Source: Gammaproteobacteria bacterium
GTDB taxonomy: Bacteria > Pseudomonadota > Gammaproteobacteria > Xanthomonadales > Xanthomonadaceae
Assembly (NCBI GenBank): GCA_026398715.1
Contig: JAPLSI010000029.1
Coordinates: forward strand, 1 to 21,664
Length of the DNA stretch: 21,664 nucleotides
Direction: 5' to 3'
Part shown: positions 1 through 6,689 of the stretch, in pieces
Position numbering within the stretch: position 1 is the stretch's first letter
Layout: each line of letters begins with the position of its first letter
Program-made: the position numbers and the translations under genes
The notes under the pieces: generated by a model
The model's database searches: none
What the model was told of the DNA's origin: nothing
Seen by the model: only the letters and a program-made list of their open reading frames with translations

Positions 1-5
1 TCGCC

Positions 6-70
6 AACGCAGGTCGCCCGCTGCCCCATTCGCAGGCTTGCTCGGTGGGGCCACCGGGCGATCCTGCGTT
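6..70. repeat. Palindromic repeat element, copy 1
   Basis: The ends of this ~65 bp segment are inverted repeats of each other: AACGCAGGTCGCCCG at 6-20 pairs with CGGGCGATCCTGCGTT at 55-70, with one extra base on the right arm. The same terminal sequences bound a second copy at 187-253. The segment could fold into a stem with a ~34 nt loop. The size and palindromic ends resemble dispersed REP/BIME-like intergenic elements, but I do not recognise the family and see no transposase. Confidence 0.6.
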
Positions 71-186
71 CTGTCGCCCCTATGGCAAAAGCAGCCGCGG
101 CAGTCGCAGCGACGGTTTCCGCCTTCGCCCCAATCACCCCAGCAACCTCCGGCGAGCGCAGCGACGCCCACGCACGCTGCTGAGAA

Positions 187-253
187 AACGCAGGATCGCC
201 CGGCGGCCTCACCAAGCACGAAGTGCGACTGACGGCGCCGGGCGACCTGCGTT
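187..253. repeat. Palindromic repeat element, copy 2 (inverted)
   Basis: AACGCAGGATCGCCCG (187-202) pairs with CGGGCGACCTGCGTT (239-253). Read on the opposite strand, this copy matches copy 1 well beyond the tips. Bases 2-20 are the perfect reverse complement of 239-257 (19 bp), and 54-70 of 187-203 (17 bp). Similarity continues inward around GGTGGGGCC and GGTGAGGCC. The two copies therefore form a large inverted pair around a ~115 bp centre (71-186) in which I see no gene. Confidence 0.6.
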
Positions 254-307
254 GGCGGGGGTACGGCAGGGTGTTGCACTGAAGCGATGTTGGTCGCAGG
301 TGCGCGA

Positions 308-380
308 GGGTGGTTGCCGGGGATTATTTTGACAAAGCCGGTATCGTGCGGCGACTCAAAATGATCACCGGCAACCACCC
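308..380. repeat. 73 bp near-perfect hairpin
   Basis: The left arm (308-332) and the reverse complement of the right arm (356-380) agree at 23 of 25 positions, with mismatches only at arm positions 14 and 17. The 23 nt loop can add a short GCCG/CGGC pairing. The outer 13 bp (308-320 with 368-380) are perfect. It lies between the palindromic pair and the tandem array in DNA with no convincing gene. It could be an RNA hairpin, a palindromic mobile element or a distal terminator. There is no clear T-tract right after either arm. Confidence 0.65.
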
Positions 381-390
381 CACCCAGAAC

Positions 391-510
391 CATGGAACGC
401 TCCGCTCCAAACCTCGGCACACGCTTCGTTCGGAACCGCGGCACACGCTCCGTTCGGAACTGCGGCACACGCTCCGTTCGGAACTGTGGCACACGCTTCG
501 TTCGGGATCT
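391..510. repeat. 24 bp tandem repeat array (four good copies plus one degenerate)
   Basis: Four consecutive 24 bp units lie at 415-438, 439-462, 463-486 and 487-510. They share the core CACACGCTYCGTTCGG. A degenerate fifth unit at 391-414 keeps ACGCTCCG. There are no spacers. The last unit runs into the stop codon (510-512, minus strand) of the SLC13-type transporter gene, so the array sits at the 3' end of that transcript. Because 24 is divisible by 3, a plus-strand reading gives an eight-residue repeat (RHTLRSEL-like). I consider that incidental. Confidence 0.8.
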
Positions 511-2354
511 CAGAACATCAGGTTGACTGCAACCAACGTGATGATGAGATAGAAGAGCGTCAGCGGCGCGCCAGTGCGCCACATGTCGCGCGGCCGATAA
601 CCGGCAGGCCCAGAGATCATCGACAGCACCGGATTCGACTGGCTGAGGAAATTGTTCGATGCCGACAGCGCGACCAGCATCGCTGCGGCTAGCGGGCTGC
701 TGCCCGAGGCCAGCGCCACGTTGATGGCCATCGGCACCATCACCACGGTTGCGCCGACGTTGCCGATCACCAGGCTGAAGATGATCGTCAAAAGTCCCAG
801 TGCCGCCTGCAGGCCCCATATCGGCATCCACGGACCGATGCGTTCGAGCGCCTGCTGCGCCACCCAGTTCGCGGCGCCGGTCGAATCCATCGCCCAGCCC
901 AGCGGAATCAGGCAGGCCATCAGCCACACCGTCTTCCAGTTCACGGCGGCGTAGGCCTCGTCCATGTTGATCACGCCCACCACGATCATCGCGGCGGCGC
1001 CGCCCATCAGCGCCAGCGGTACCGGCAACAGCGTGGACAGCGCGAGCAGCATCGAGGTGACGAACAAGATGATCGCCCAACGCAACTTGTGCGGTCGCTG
1101 TTCCTGCTTGGGATAGTCGGTGACCACCACGAAATCGCGGTTGATGCCGGCCTGCGCCAGGTCCGTCCAGATGCTGTGGAAGACGAGCATGTCGCCGGCG
1201 CGGATCGGCAACTGGCGGATGTCGGAACGGAATACCTTCTTGTCGCGGTTGATGGCCAGCAGGCTGATGCCGAAGCGCTTGCGCAATTTCAGTTCCGATT
1301 GCGCGCGGCCGATGAATTGCGAAGTCGGCGGCACGACGGCTTCCGAGATGCCGGCGCGACTGGGATCGAAAAGATCGGCGAAATTGCGCAGGCGGGCCGA
1401 GACCTTCATCTGGTTGGACGTGGCGTAGGCCTGCACGGCCTCGCGCTTGCCCATCACGCCGATCACGCTGCCGACCCAGATCATCTGGTCCGCCGACGGC
1501 GACAGGCGCGCTTCGCTTCCGGTCAGCAGCGCCAGGTACAAGGGTGCGTCGGGCTGCGACTCGGCTTCGCCGATGGACATTCCCACCAGCGGGCTTTCCG
1601 GCCCGACGGTCAGTTCGAACACTTCGCCTTCGATGCCGTAGGCCTGCGCGAAATAACTTTCGGTGCGCCCGGGCGTCACCACGTCCTTGGAGTCTTCGCC
1701 GGCGCGCAACCACTTGCGGCCGGGGTAGCGGTAGTACAGAAGGCCGGCGATCAGCAACGCGATGCCGATCGGCAAGGGCTGGAACATCGGGAACGGCGCC
1801 AGCGTCGCCGCACCGGAAGGCAGGTTCCGGTTGGCCGACTGCACGAGGTCGTTCAGCAGCAGCAGCGGCGAGTTGCCGACCATGGTCAGGCCACCGCCCA
1901 TCACGATGGCGGCGCCCAGCGGCAACAGCAAACGTGACAAGGACACGCCGGTGCGCGACGACAGGCGTGAAGCCACGGGCAGGAACAGCGCGGTGACGGA
2001 AGGGTTCTGCATGAAGCCCGACATCAGGCCGGCCACGGCCGACGTCCACAGGACCAGCCGGTCCTCCACGCCCTTGGATCGCCGCAAAAGCCACGAGGCC
2101 AGGCGATTGAGCGCGCCGGTGTGGTCAAGCCCTGCGCCGAGGATCATCGTTGCGATGATGCTGATGACGGCGTTGCCGGAAAATCCGGAAAACAACTCGT
2201 CAGCCGGCACCAGCCGCGCGACACCCAGTGCGACCAGCACGACCAGCGCAGTGGCGTCCACGCGGATGCGCGGGACCATGAACATCACCATCGTGAACAC
2301 GACCAGCCCGAGCACCAGCATCATGTCGCGGGTCAGGATCAGGTCGGTTCCCAT
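510..2354 (-). CDS. SLC13/DASS-family permease with two RCK_C-like domains
   Basis: A 614-aa polytopic inner-membrane transporter of the divalent anion:Na+ symporter type. Residues ~10-215 form a hydrophobic helix bundle with QNPSVTALFLPVA near 116-128, matching the conserved Asn-Pro/Thr signature region. A soluble insert at ~242-312 and ~330-405 looks like two TrkA-C (RCK_C) regulatory domains. A second bundle fills ~428-614, including the NNFLSQSNP segment. This permease-RCK_C-RCK_C-permease layout is common in bacterial SLC13 proteins, and the substrate (dicarboxylate, sulfate or another anion) cannot be read from sequence. The ATG at 2354 lies 15 bp after the trmB stop, which suggests the last gene of the thiS-thiG-trmB operon. 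The ribosome-binding site is weak. The 3' end abuts a 24 bp tandem array. Confidence 0.88.
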   Translation of the reverse strand: MGTDLILTRDMMLVLGLVVFTMVMFMVPRIRVDATALVVLVALGVARLVPADELFSGFSGNAVISIIATMILGAGLDHTGALNRLASWLLRRSKGVEDRLVLWTSAVAGLMSGFMQNPSVTALFLPVASRLSSRTGVSLSRLLLPLGAAIVMGGGLTMVGNSPLLLLNDLVQSANRNLPSGAATLAPFPMFQPLPIGIALLIAGLLYYRYPGRKWLRAGEDSKDVVTPGRTESYFAQAYGIEGEVFELTVGPESPLVGMSIGEAESQPDAPLYLALLTGSEARLSPSADQMIWVGSVIGVMGKREAVQAYATSNQMKVSARLRNFADLFDPSRAGISEAVVPPTSQFIGRAQSELKLRKRFGISLLAINRDKKVFRSDIRQLPIRAGDMLVFHSIWTDLAQAGINRDFVVVTDYPKQEQRPHKLRWAIILFVTSMLLALSTLLPVPLALMGGAAAMIVVGVINMDEAYAAVNWKTVWLMACLIPLGWAMDSTGAANWVAQQALERIGPWMPIWGLQAALGLLTIIFSLVIGNVGATVVMVPMAINVALASGSSPLAAAMLVALSASNNFLSQSNPVLSMISGPAGYRPRDMWRTGAPLTLFYLIITLVAVNLMF

Positions 2355-2369
2355 GGCCGGTGATTGCCC

Positions 2370-3089
2370 CTAGCGCCTGGTGTACAGCAGGTCCCACACG
2401 CCGTGGCCCAGGCGCAGGCCGCGGGACTCGAAATGCGTCTGCCGCCGCCACTCGGGCCGAGGCACCGAGCCGCGCGGCCCGGCCGTGTTCTGCAGTTCCG
2501 GCTGCGCATCGAGCACGTCCCACATCTGTTCGGCGTAGTCCTGCCAATCGGTGGCCAGGTGCAGTCGTCCGCCGGGGCGCAGGCGCGAGCAGAGCAGCGA
2601 AACGAATTCCGGTTGCACCAGCCGACGCTTGTGATGGCGCTTCTTGTGCCATGGGTCCGGAAAGTAGATGCGCACTTCATCAAGCGAGGCTTCGGGGATT
2701 TCATGCCTCAGCACTTCGACCGCATCGTGCTGGTACAGCCGCACGTTGGACAGGTTCGCGACCGCCAGTGCATTCAGCAGCCGACCCACGCCCGGGCCGT
2801 GGACCTCGATGCCGATGAAGTCACGATCGGGTTCGCGGGCGGCAGCGAATTCCATTTGCTCGCCATTGCCGAAGCCGATCTCCAGCACGCGCGGCGCGTG
2901 CCTGCCAAAGGCCGCATCGAAATCGCGCACGGTGGCCGTGTAGTCGATGCCATAGCGCGACCAGTGTGCGGCGAATGCGCGCTTCTGCGCATCGGTCAAC
3001 CGGCCCCCGCGCAGCACGAAGCTCCGGATCGAGCGCTCGCGCAGGGAAGGATCAGGCGGCGCCGGCGTGGGAGGGGCGTCGCTGGCCAT
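2370..3089 (-). CDS. trmB: tRNA (guanine-N7-)-methyltransferase TrmB
   Basis: A 239-aa SAM-dependent enzyme that methylates N7 of G46 in the variable loop of tRNAs. Hallmarks visible are [11 protein letters not shown] (22-32) at the N-terminus, the SAM-binding motif VLEIGFGNG (68-76), [14 protein letters not shown] for the acidic ribose contact, and the family signature [16 protein letters not shown] (141-156). Length is normal for the family. The low-complexity Pro/Ala start ([12 protein letters not shown]) is variable in relatives, so a start slightly downstream is possible. Only 3 bp separate it from the thiG stop and 15 bp from the next gene, consistent with co-transcription. Confidence 0.97.
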   Translation of the reverse strand: MASDAPPTPAPPDPSLRERSIRSFVLRGGRLTDAQKRAFAAHWSRYGIDYTATVRDFDAAFGRHAPRVLEIGFGNGEQMEFAAAREPDRDFIGIEVHGPGVGRLLNALAVANLSNVRLYQHDAVEVLRHEIPEASLDEVRIYFPDPWHKKRHHKRRLVQPEFVSLLCSRLRPGGRLHLATDWQDYAEQMWDVLDAQPELQNTAGPRGSVPRPEWRRQTHFESRGLRLGHGVWDLLYTRR

Positions 3090-3092
3090 CGG

Positions 3093-3890
3093 TCAGAAGA
3101 ACAATCCGTCTATCGGTGAAGATGCGTTGGCGTTGCGGCGGCGCGGGATGCGTCCGGCAAGGAAGGCCTCGCGGCCCGCTTCGATGGCCTTGCGCATCGC
3201 GCTGGCCATCAACACCGGATTGCGCGCGCTGGCGATGGCGGTATTCATCAACACGCCGTCGCAACCGAGCTCCATCGCGATGGCCGCATCGGACGCGGTG
3301 CCGACGCCGGCATCCACCAGGATCGGCACTTTCGCGTTTTCGATGATCTCGAGGAGATTCCAGCGATTCTGGATGCCCAGGCCCGAGCCGATCGGCGCCG
3401 CCAAGGGCATCACCGCCACGCAGCCGATTTGCTCAAGGCGCTTGGCCAGGATGGGATCGTCGGACGTGTAAACCATCACGTCGAAGCCGTCGCGCACGAG
3501 GATCTCGGCGGCTTCCACCGTCTGCAGGACATCCGGGAACAGGGTCTTCGGGTCGCCGAGCACTTCGAGCTTCACCAGCTTGTGTCCGTCGAGCAACTCG
3601 CGCGCGAGCTGGCAGGTCCGCACGGCATCGGCGCTGGTGTAGCAACCCGCGGTATTGGGCAGGATCGTGTAGCGGTCGGGCGGCAGGATGTCGAGCAGGT
3701 TCGGCTCGCCGGGATTCTGGCCCAGGTTGCTTCGGCGCAGCGCGACCGTGACGATCTGCGCGCCTGCGGCTTCGGTCGCCAGTCGCGTCTGTTCGAAGTC
3801 GGCGAATTTTCCGGTGCCGGTCAGCAGGCGGGAACGATAGGACTTGCCCGCGATGATCAGCGGGTCGTCAGGTTGGGACGGGGGGTTCAT
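3093..3890 (-). CDS. thiG: Thiazole synthase ThiG
   Basis: A 265-aa TIM-barrel enzyme. It condenses 1-deoxy-D-xylulose 5-phosphate, dehydroglycine and ThiS-thiocarboxylate sulfur into the thiazole phosphate of thiamine. The Schiff-base lysine is expected in VKLEVLGD (Lys107). Other family blocks are LLTGTGKF (22-29), [15 protein letters not shown] (77-91), [11 protein letters not shown] and the phosphate-binding [25 protein letters not shown] spread near the C-terminal third. The ATG at 3890 is 47 bp downstream of the thiS stop. It sits between thiS and trmB, and no other thiamine genes are in the window. Confidence 0.97.
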   Translation of the reverse strand: MNPPSQPDDPLIIAGKSYRSRLLTGTGKFADFEQTRLATEAAGAQIVTVALRRSNLGQNPGEPNLLDILPPDRYTILPNTAGCYTSADAVRTCQLARELLDGHKLVKLEVLGDPKTLFPDVLQTVEAAEILVRDGFDVMVYTSDDPILAKRLEQIGCVAVMPLAAPIGSGLGIQNRWNLLEIIENAKVPILVDAGVGTASDAAIAMELGCDGVLMNTAIASARNPVLMASAMRKAIEAGREAFLAGRIPRRRNANASSPIDGLFF

Positions 3891-3937
3891 GCGGCAATTA
3901 TGGCCCGATTGCCCGTGCCTGATAACCCTTTGATGGA

Positions 3938-4138
3938 TCAGCCGCCGCCGATGGCCTGGATGATTTCGATTCGGTCGCCATCGGACAGAACGTGATCGGC
4001 ATGGCGGCCACGGGGAATGACCTCCTGGTTGACCTCGACGGCGATCCGACGCTCGCCCAAGCCGGCCGCCTGCAGCAGCGCAAGCAAGGTCATCGGCGGC
4101 TCGAATTGCCGCAGTTCACCATTGACGTGGAGTTCCAT
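3938..4138 (-). CDS. thiS: Sulfur carrier protein ThiS
   Basis: A 66-aa ubiquitin-like sulfur carrier for thiamine thiazole synthesis. It ends in the essential Gly-Gly tail (AIGGG), which is adenylated by ThiF and converted to a thiocarboxylate that feeds ThiG. VNGELRQF at the start, [11 protein letters not shown] in the middle and [13 protein letters not shown] at the end fit the beta-grasp family, and length is typical. The gene is followed by thiG. Only 58 bp separate its ATG from the divergent tRNA-Gly gene, too short for a TPP riboswitch. A TAAAAT box lies six bases before the ATG, so the mRNA may be leaderless. Confidence 0.95.
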   Translation of the reverse strand: MELHVNGELRQFEPPMTLLALLQAAGLGERRIAVEVNQEVIPRGRHADHVLSDGDRIEIIQAIGGG

Positions 4139-4144
4139 GCGCCG

Positions 4145-4150
4145 ATTTTA
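4145..4150 (-). promoter_or_regulatory. Possible -10 box for thiS
   Basis: On the minus strand TAAAAT (4150-4145) lies six bases before the thiS ATG, at a distance that would place transcription start at or near the start codon. No good -35 hexamer or ribosome-binding site is seen. This is an inferred leaderless promoter. Confidence 0.3.
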
Positions 4151-4155
4151 GCGCG

Positions 4156-4185
4156 TTGCGGGCCGGTGAATCGGGGGTTCATAAT
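4156..4185 (+). promoter_or_regulatory. Candidate promoter of tRNA-Gly
   Basis: TTGCGG (4156-4161) and CATAAT (4180-4185) are separated by 18 bp, and the first base of the mature tRNA lies 11 bp further on. Both boxes are reasonable sigma-70 matches. The element overlaps the region that must also hold the divergent thiS promoter. Confidence 0.4.
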
Positions 4186-4196
4186 CAGGGCCGAAG

Positions 4197-4270
4197 GCGG
4201 GTGTAGCTCAATGGTAGAGCTGTTGCTTCCCAAGCAACTGACGAGGGTTCGATTCCCTTCACCCGCTCCA
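4197..4270 (+). tRNA. tRNA-Gly (anticodon CCC)
   Basis: The cloverleaf can be drawn by eye. The acceptor stem GCGGGTG (4197-4203) pairs with CACCCGC (4260-4266), followed by discriminator T and an encoded CCA (4268-4270). The D-arm is GCTCAATGGTAGAGC. The anticodon stem GTTGC/GCAAC encloses loop TTCCCAA, giving anticodon CCC and glycine. The T-arm is GAGGGTTCGATTCCCTT. It decodes GGG codons. It lies between the housekeeping operon and the glycosyltransferase genes, and no terminator is apparent before the next CDS 53 bp away. Confidence 0.96.
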
Positions 4271-4323
4271 ACATCCCCCCATGATCCCGCCGACTGCGGC
4301 CTTCCCTGGCTGTCGGAGCAAGA

Positions 4324-5778
4324 ATGCCGAACCTTGAAGCCCGGAGCCCTGCGATCGATCCCGAAGCGGATCGGATCCGGGACCTGTGCTCCGCATTCCT
4401 GGCGCTGCAGGCGCAGGCGCGGTCCAACCAGGCGCTGCGCGACGAACTTGCCGCGATGAAGGCCAGCCACAGCTGGCGACTGACCGCACCGCTTCGGCAA
4501 TTGCGCCGTTGGCTGGGGCCGCGCCCGCCGACCCTGCAGCCATTGCAGCCCGCGGACGCGGCAGTGTTGCCCGGGCCGCTGGCCGATGCGTCCGAGTTGT
4601 TGCTTCGGCGAGTCGCGCCCGATGCCGCCGTCGCGCGGCCGGCACCGGGTCGGTCCCGGCAGTTGCTGGTGGACGTCACCGAGTTGGCATGCGAGGACCT
4701 GGGCGCCGGCGTGCAACGCGTCGTGCATCGCGTCCTCATCGAATTGCTGCTCGATCCGCCAGCGGGGTTTCGGGTCGAACCGGTTCGCCTCTCCGCCGAT
4801 GGACGCTACGTCCACGCACGCCAGTTCCTGGGCCGGCTACTCGGGCTGGAGGCGTGCGAGGTGGGGCTCGATCAACCGGTCAACGCCCGGCCGGGTGACC
4901 AGTATCTGGGGCTCGACCTGATCCGGGATCGTGCCGCCCTGGCCAGGCCTGCCTTGCTGTCGATGAAGGCCGGCCAGGTGTCCATGGCTTTCGTCGTGTT
5001 CGATGTGTTGCCCCTGCAACAGCCCGGCTGGTTCCCCGAGGGAATGGGCGAGCGCTTCCGCGAGTGGCTGCGCCTGGTCGCCGATTGCGGGGACAAGGCG
5101 CTGTGCATCTCCGAAACGGTCTGCCACGACCTGCGCAGCGCGTTGGCCGCGGAGGCGCCCGCGTCGAAGCTCACTGTGGCCAGCTTCACCCTGGGTTCCA
5201 ACCTCGATGGCTGGTTGCCGCCGGATGCGGGCCTGCCGGGGCCCCATGCGGGCGTCGCGCGGTTCCTGATGGTGGGCACGGTGGAGTTGCGCAAGGGCCA
5301 CGCGCAGGTGATCGATGCCTTCGAGACATTGTGGGCGCAAGGCGCGCCCTGCGAATTGCTGATAGCGGGCAACGCCGGCTGGCTGGTGCCGGGGCTCGCC
5401 GACCGGCTGCGCGGACATCGCGAAGCGGGAAAGCGCCTGCACTGGATAGAAGGCGGCGGCGACGCTTCACTGCTGGCCGCCTACCGCGACAGCACGGCCC
5501 TGCTCGCGCCTTCGTGGGGCGAGGGATTCGGCCTGCCGCTGGTGGAGGCGGCCGCGCATGGCCTGCCGATCCTTGCCCGCGACCTGCCGGTCTTTCGCGA
5601 AGTGGCGGGCAAGGGCGCGGACTATTTCACCGGCGCGTCCGGCGCCGAACTGGCCCTTGCGATCGACGACTGGATGCAGCGCTGGCGCGAAGGTCGCGTC
5701 GCCGATCCGCGCGCCGTCGTGCGGCCCACCTGGCGCGACAGCGCCGATGCCCTGAAAAGGCAATTGGCGAAGCCCTGA
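4324..5778 (+). CDS. GT4-family glycosyltransferase
   Basis: A 484-aa cytosolic GT-B fold glycosyltransferase, presumably using a nucleotide-sugar donor to build a surface polysaccharide. A short N-terminal helical segment carries SWRLTAPLR (50-58), also found in the FkbM protein downstream. A Pro/Ala linker leads to RQLLVDVTEL (from ~112) and the acceptor-side domain. The donor domain has MVGTVELRKGH and the retaining-GT4 E-x7-E motif EGFGLPLVE (Glu400, Glu408), then LARDLPVFREVAG. Residues from ~112 onward closely resemble the second half of the 930-aa protein at 9402. The start at 4324 has a GGAG (4315-4318). It precedes wzm by 116 bp, in which a separate promoter is plausible. The sugar transferred is unknown. 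Confidence 0.88.
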   Translation: MPNLEARSPAIDPEADRIRDLCSAFLALQAQARSNQALRDELAAMKASHSWRLTAPLRQLRRWLGPRPPTLQPLQPADAAVLPGPLADASELLLRRVAPDAAVARPAPGRSRQLLVDVTELACEDLGAGVQRVVHRVLIELLLDPPAGFRVEPVRLSADGRYVHARQFLGRLLGLEACEVGLDQPVNARPGDQYLGLDLIRDRAALARPALLSMKAGQVSMAFVVFDVLPLQQPGWFPEGMGERFREWLRLVADCGDKALCISETVCHDLRSALAAEAPASKLTVASFTLGSNLDGWLPPDAGLPGPHAGVARFLMVGTVELRKGHAQVIDAFETLWAQGAPCELLIAGNAGWLVPGLADRLRGHREAGKRLHWIEGGGDASLLAAYRDSTALLAPSWGEGFGLPLVEAAAHGLPILARDLPVFREVAGKGADYFTGASGAELALAIDDWMQRWREGRVADPRAVVRPTWRDSADALKRQLAKP

Positions 5779-5804
5779 CACGGGCGCGCCCCCGGGCACG
5801 GGGC

Positions 5805-5833
5805 TTGGTCGGAAAATGCCCCCCGGTTATCAT
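5805..5833 (+). promoter_or_regulatory. Candidate sigma-70 promoter for the wzm-wzt operon
   Basis: TTGGTC (5805-5810) and TATCAT (5828-5833) are separated by exactly 17 bp and lie ~60 bp before the wzm start codon. The rest of the 116 bp gap is GC-rich with overlapping short inverted repeats (for example AAGCCC at 5770 with GGGCTT at 5801) and no T-tract. Confidence 0.4.
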
Positions 5834-5894
5834 CCCGCGGGTCGGGCAGCGATGCCGCGCTTCGCGCCATCCGCGCAATCACCAAGGCTAAATC

Positions 5895-6689
5895 GTGCTG
5901 GAGCTGTTCCGCGCATTGTGGCGTTACCGCTTTTTCATCGTGTCCTCGGTGCGCAACGACTTGCGTGCGCGCTTTGCCCGCAGCCACCTGGGCGCCGCGT
6001 GGATGGTGCTGCAGCCGCTGGCGCAGGTGGCCATCTTCAGCCTGGTCCTGTCGGAAGTCCTGGCCGCACGCCTGCCCGGCACCGCGAGCAAGAGCGCCTA
6101 CGCCATCTACCTGATGGCAGGCCTGCTTTCATGGTCCTTGTTCAGTGAAATCACCAGCCGCTGCCTGACCCTGTTCGTGGACAACGCCGGCCTGCTCAAG
6201 AAGATGGTGTTCCCGCGAATCTGCCTGCCGGTGATCGTGGTGGGCGCGGCGCTGTTGAACAACCTGCTGTTGTTCCTGGCCATGTTGCTGATATTTGCCT
6301 TGATGGGCCATGCGCCGTCGCTCGAACTGGCGTGGCTGCTGCCGCTGACGGGGCTGACCGTGGCCTTCTCGCTTGGGCTGGGCCTGATGATGGGCGTGTT
6401 GAATGTCTTCCTTCGCGATGTTGGCCAGGTGATGGCCATCGTGTTGCAGCTGTGGTTCTGGCTGACGCCCATCGTGTACATGCCCAACATCGTGCCGGGC
6501 GGTTTCCAGTCGTGGATCGCGCTCAATCCGATGACGCCGATCGTGCGCGCCTACCAGCAGGTGATCCTCTACGGCCAGTCGCCCGACGTGCTGGGCATGG
6601 CCTGGGTCGTCGGGCTGGCGGCGCTGTTGCTGGTGGTTGCGCTGCTGCTGTTCCGTCGCGCCTCGCCCGACATGGTGGACGTGCTGTGA
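5895..6689 (+). CDS. wzm: ABC-2 polysaccharide export permease (Wzm-type)
   Basis: A 264-aa inner-membrane channel subunit of an ABC transporter that exports undecaprenyl-linked polysaccharide. The N-terminal amphipathic stretch (LFRALWRYRFFIVSSVRNDLRARFARSHLGAAWMVLQP, split across residues ~4-41) is typical of Wzm/KpsM/TagG proteins. About six hydrophobic segments follow, with the characteristic FLRDVGQV and WLTPIVYMP near 170-200 and a LNPMTPIVRAYQ stretch. The start is GTG at 5895, with AAGG seven bases upstream. The stop overlaps the wzt GTG by 4 bp (GTGA), so translation is coupled to its ATPase partner. Confidence 0.93.
   Translation: MLELFRALWRYRFFIVSSVRNDLRARFARSHLGAAWMVLQPLAQVAIFSLVLSEVLAARLPGTASKSAYAIYLMAGLLSWSLFSEITSRCLTLFVDNAGLLKKMVFPRICLPVIVVGAALLNNLLLFLAMLLIFALMGHAPSLELAWLLPLTGLTVAFSLGLGLMMGVLNVFLRDVGQVMAIVLQLWFWLTPIVYMPNIVPGGFQSWIALNPMTPIVRAYQQVILYGQSPDVLGMAWVVGLAALLLVVALLLFRRASPDMVDVL

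Noticed and set aside
1..258. An insertion sequence in the inverted-repeat region.
   Set aside because: No transposase-like frame lies between the arms, and the open frames there are Arg/Pro-rich with no motif.
391..510. CRISPR array.
   Set aside because: Units are directly adjacent with no spacers, and no cas genes are present.
310..552. 80-codon plus-strand frame with an eight-residue repeat (RHTLRSEL).
   Set aside because: The repeat follows from the 24 bp DNA array. The frame starts inside the hairpin, has no ribosome-binding site and overlaps the transporter gene's end.
4139..4196. TPP (THI-box) riboswitch upstream of thiS.
   Set aside because: Only 58 bp are available and no conserved THI-box sequence is visible.
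4090..4815. Minus-strand open frames across the tRNA that contain the familiar GNRTLVSC/KGIEPSSVAWEA peptide style.
   Set aside because: These are translations of the tRNA-Gly antisense strand, a well-known source of false proteins, and they also overlap thiS and the glycosyltransferase.
6332..6685. Extended N-terminus for Wzt from ATG 6332.
   Set aside because: It lies entirely inside wzm in another frame. Wzt similarity begins at GTG 6686, which overlaps the wzm stop.
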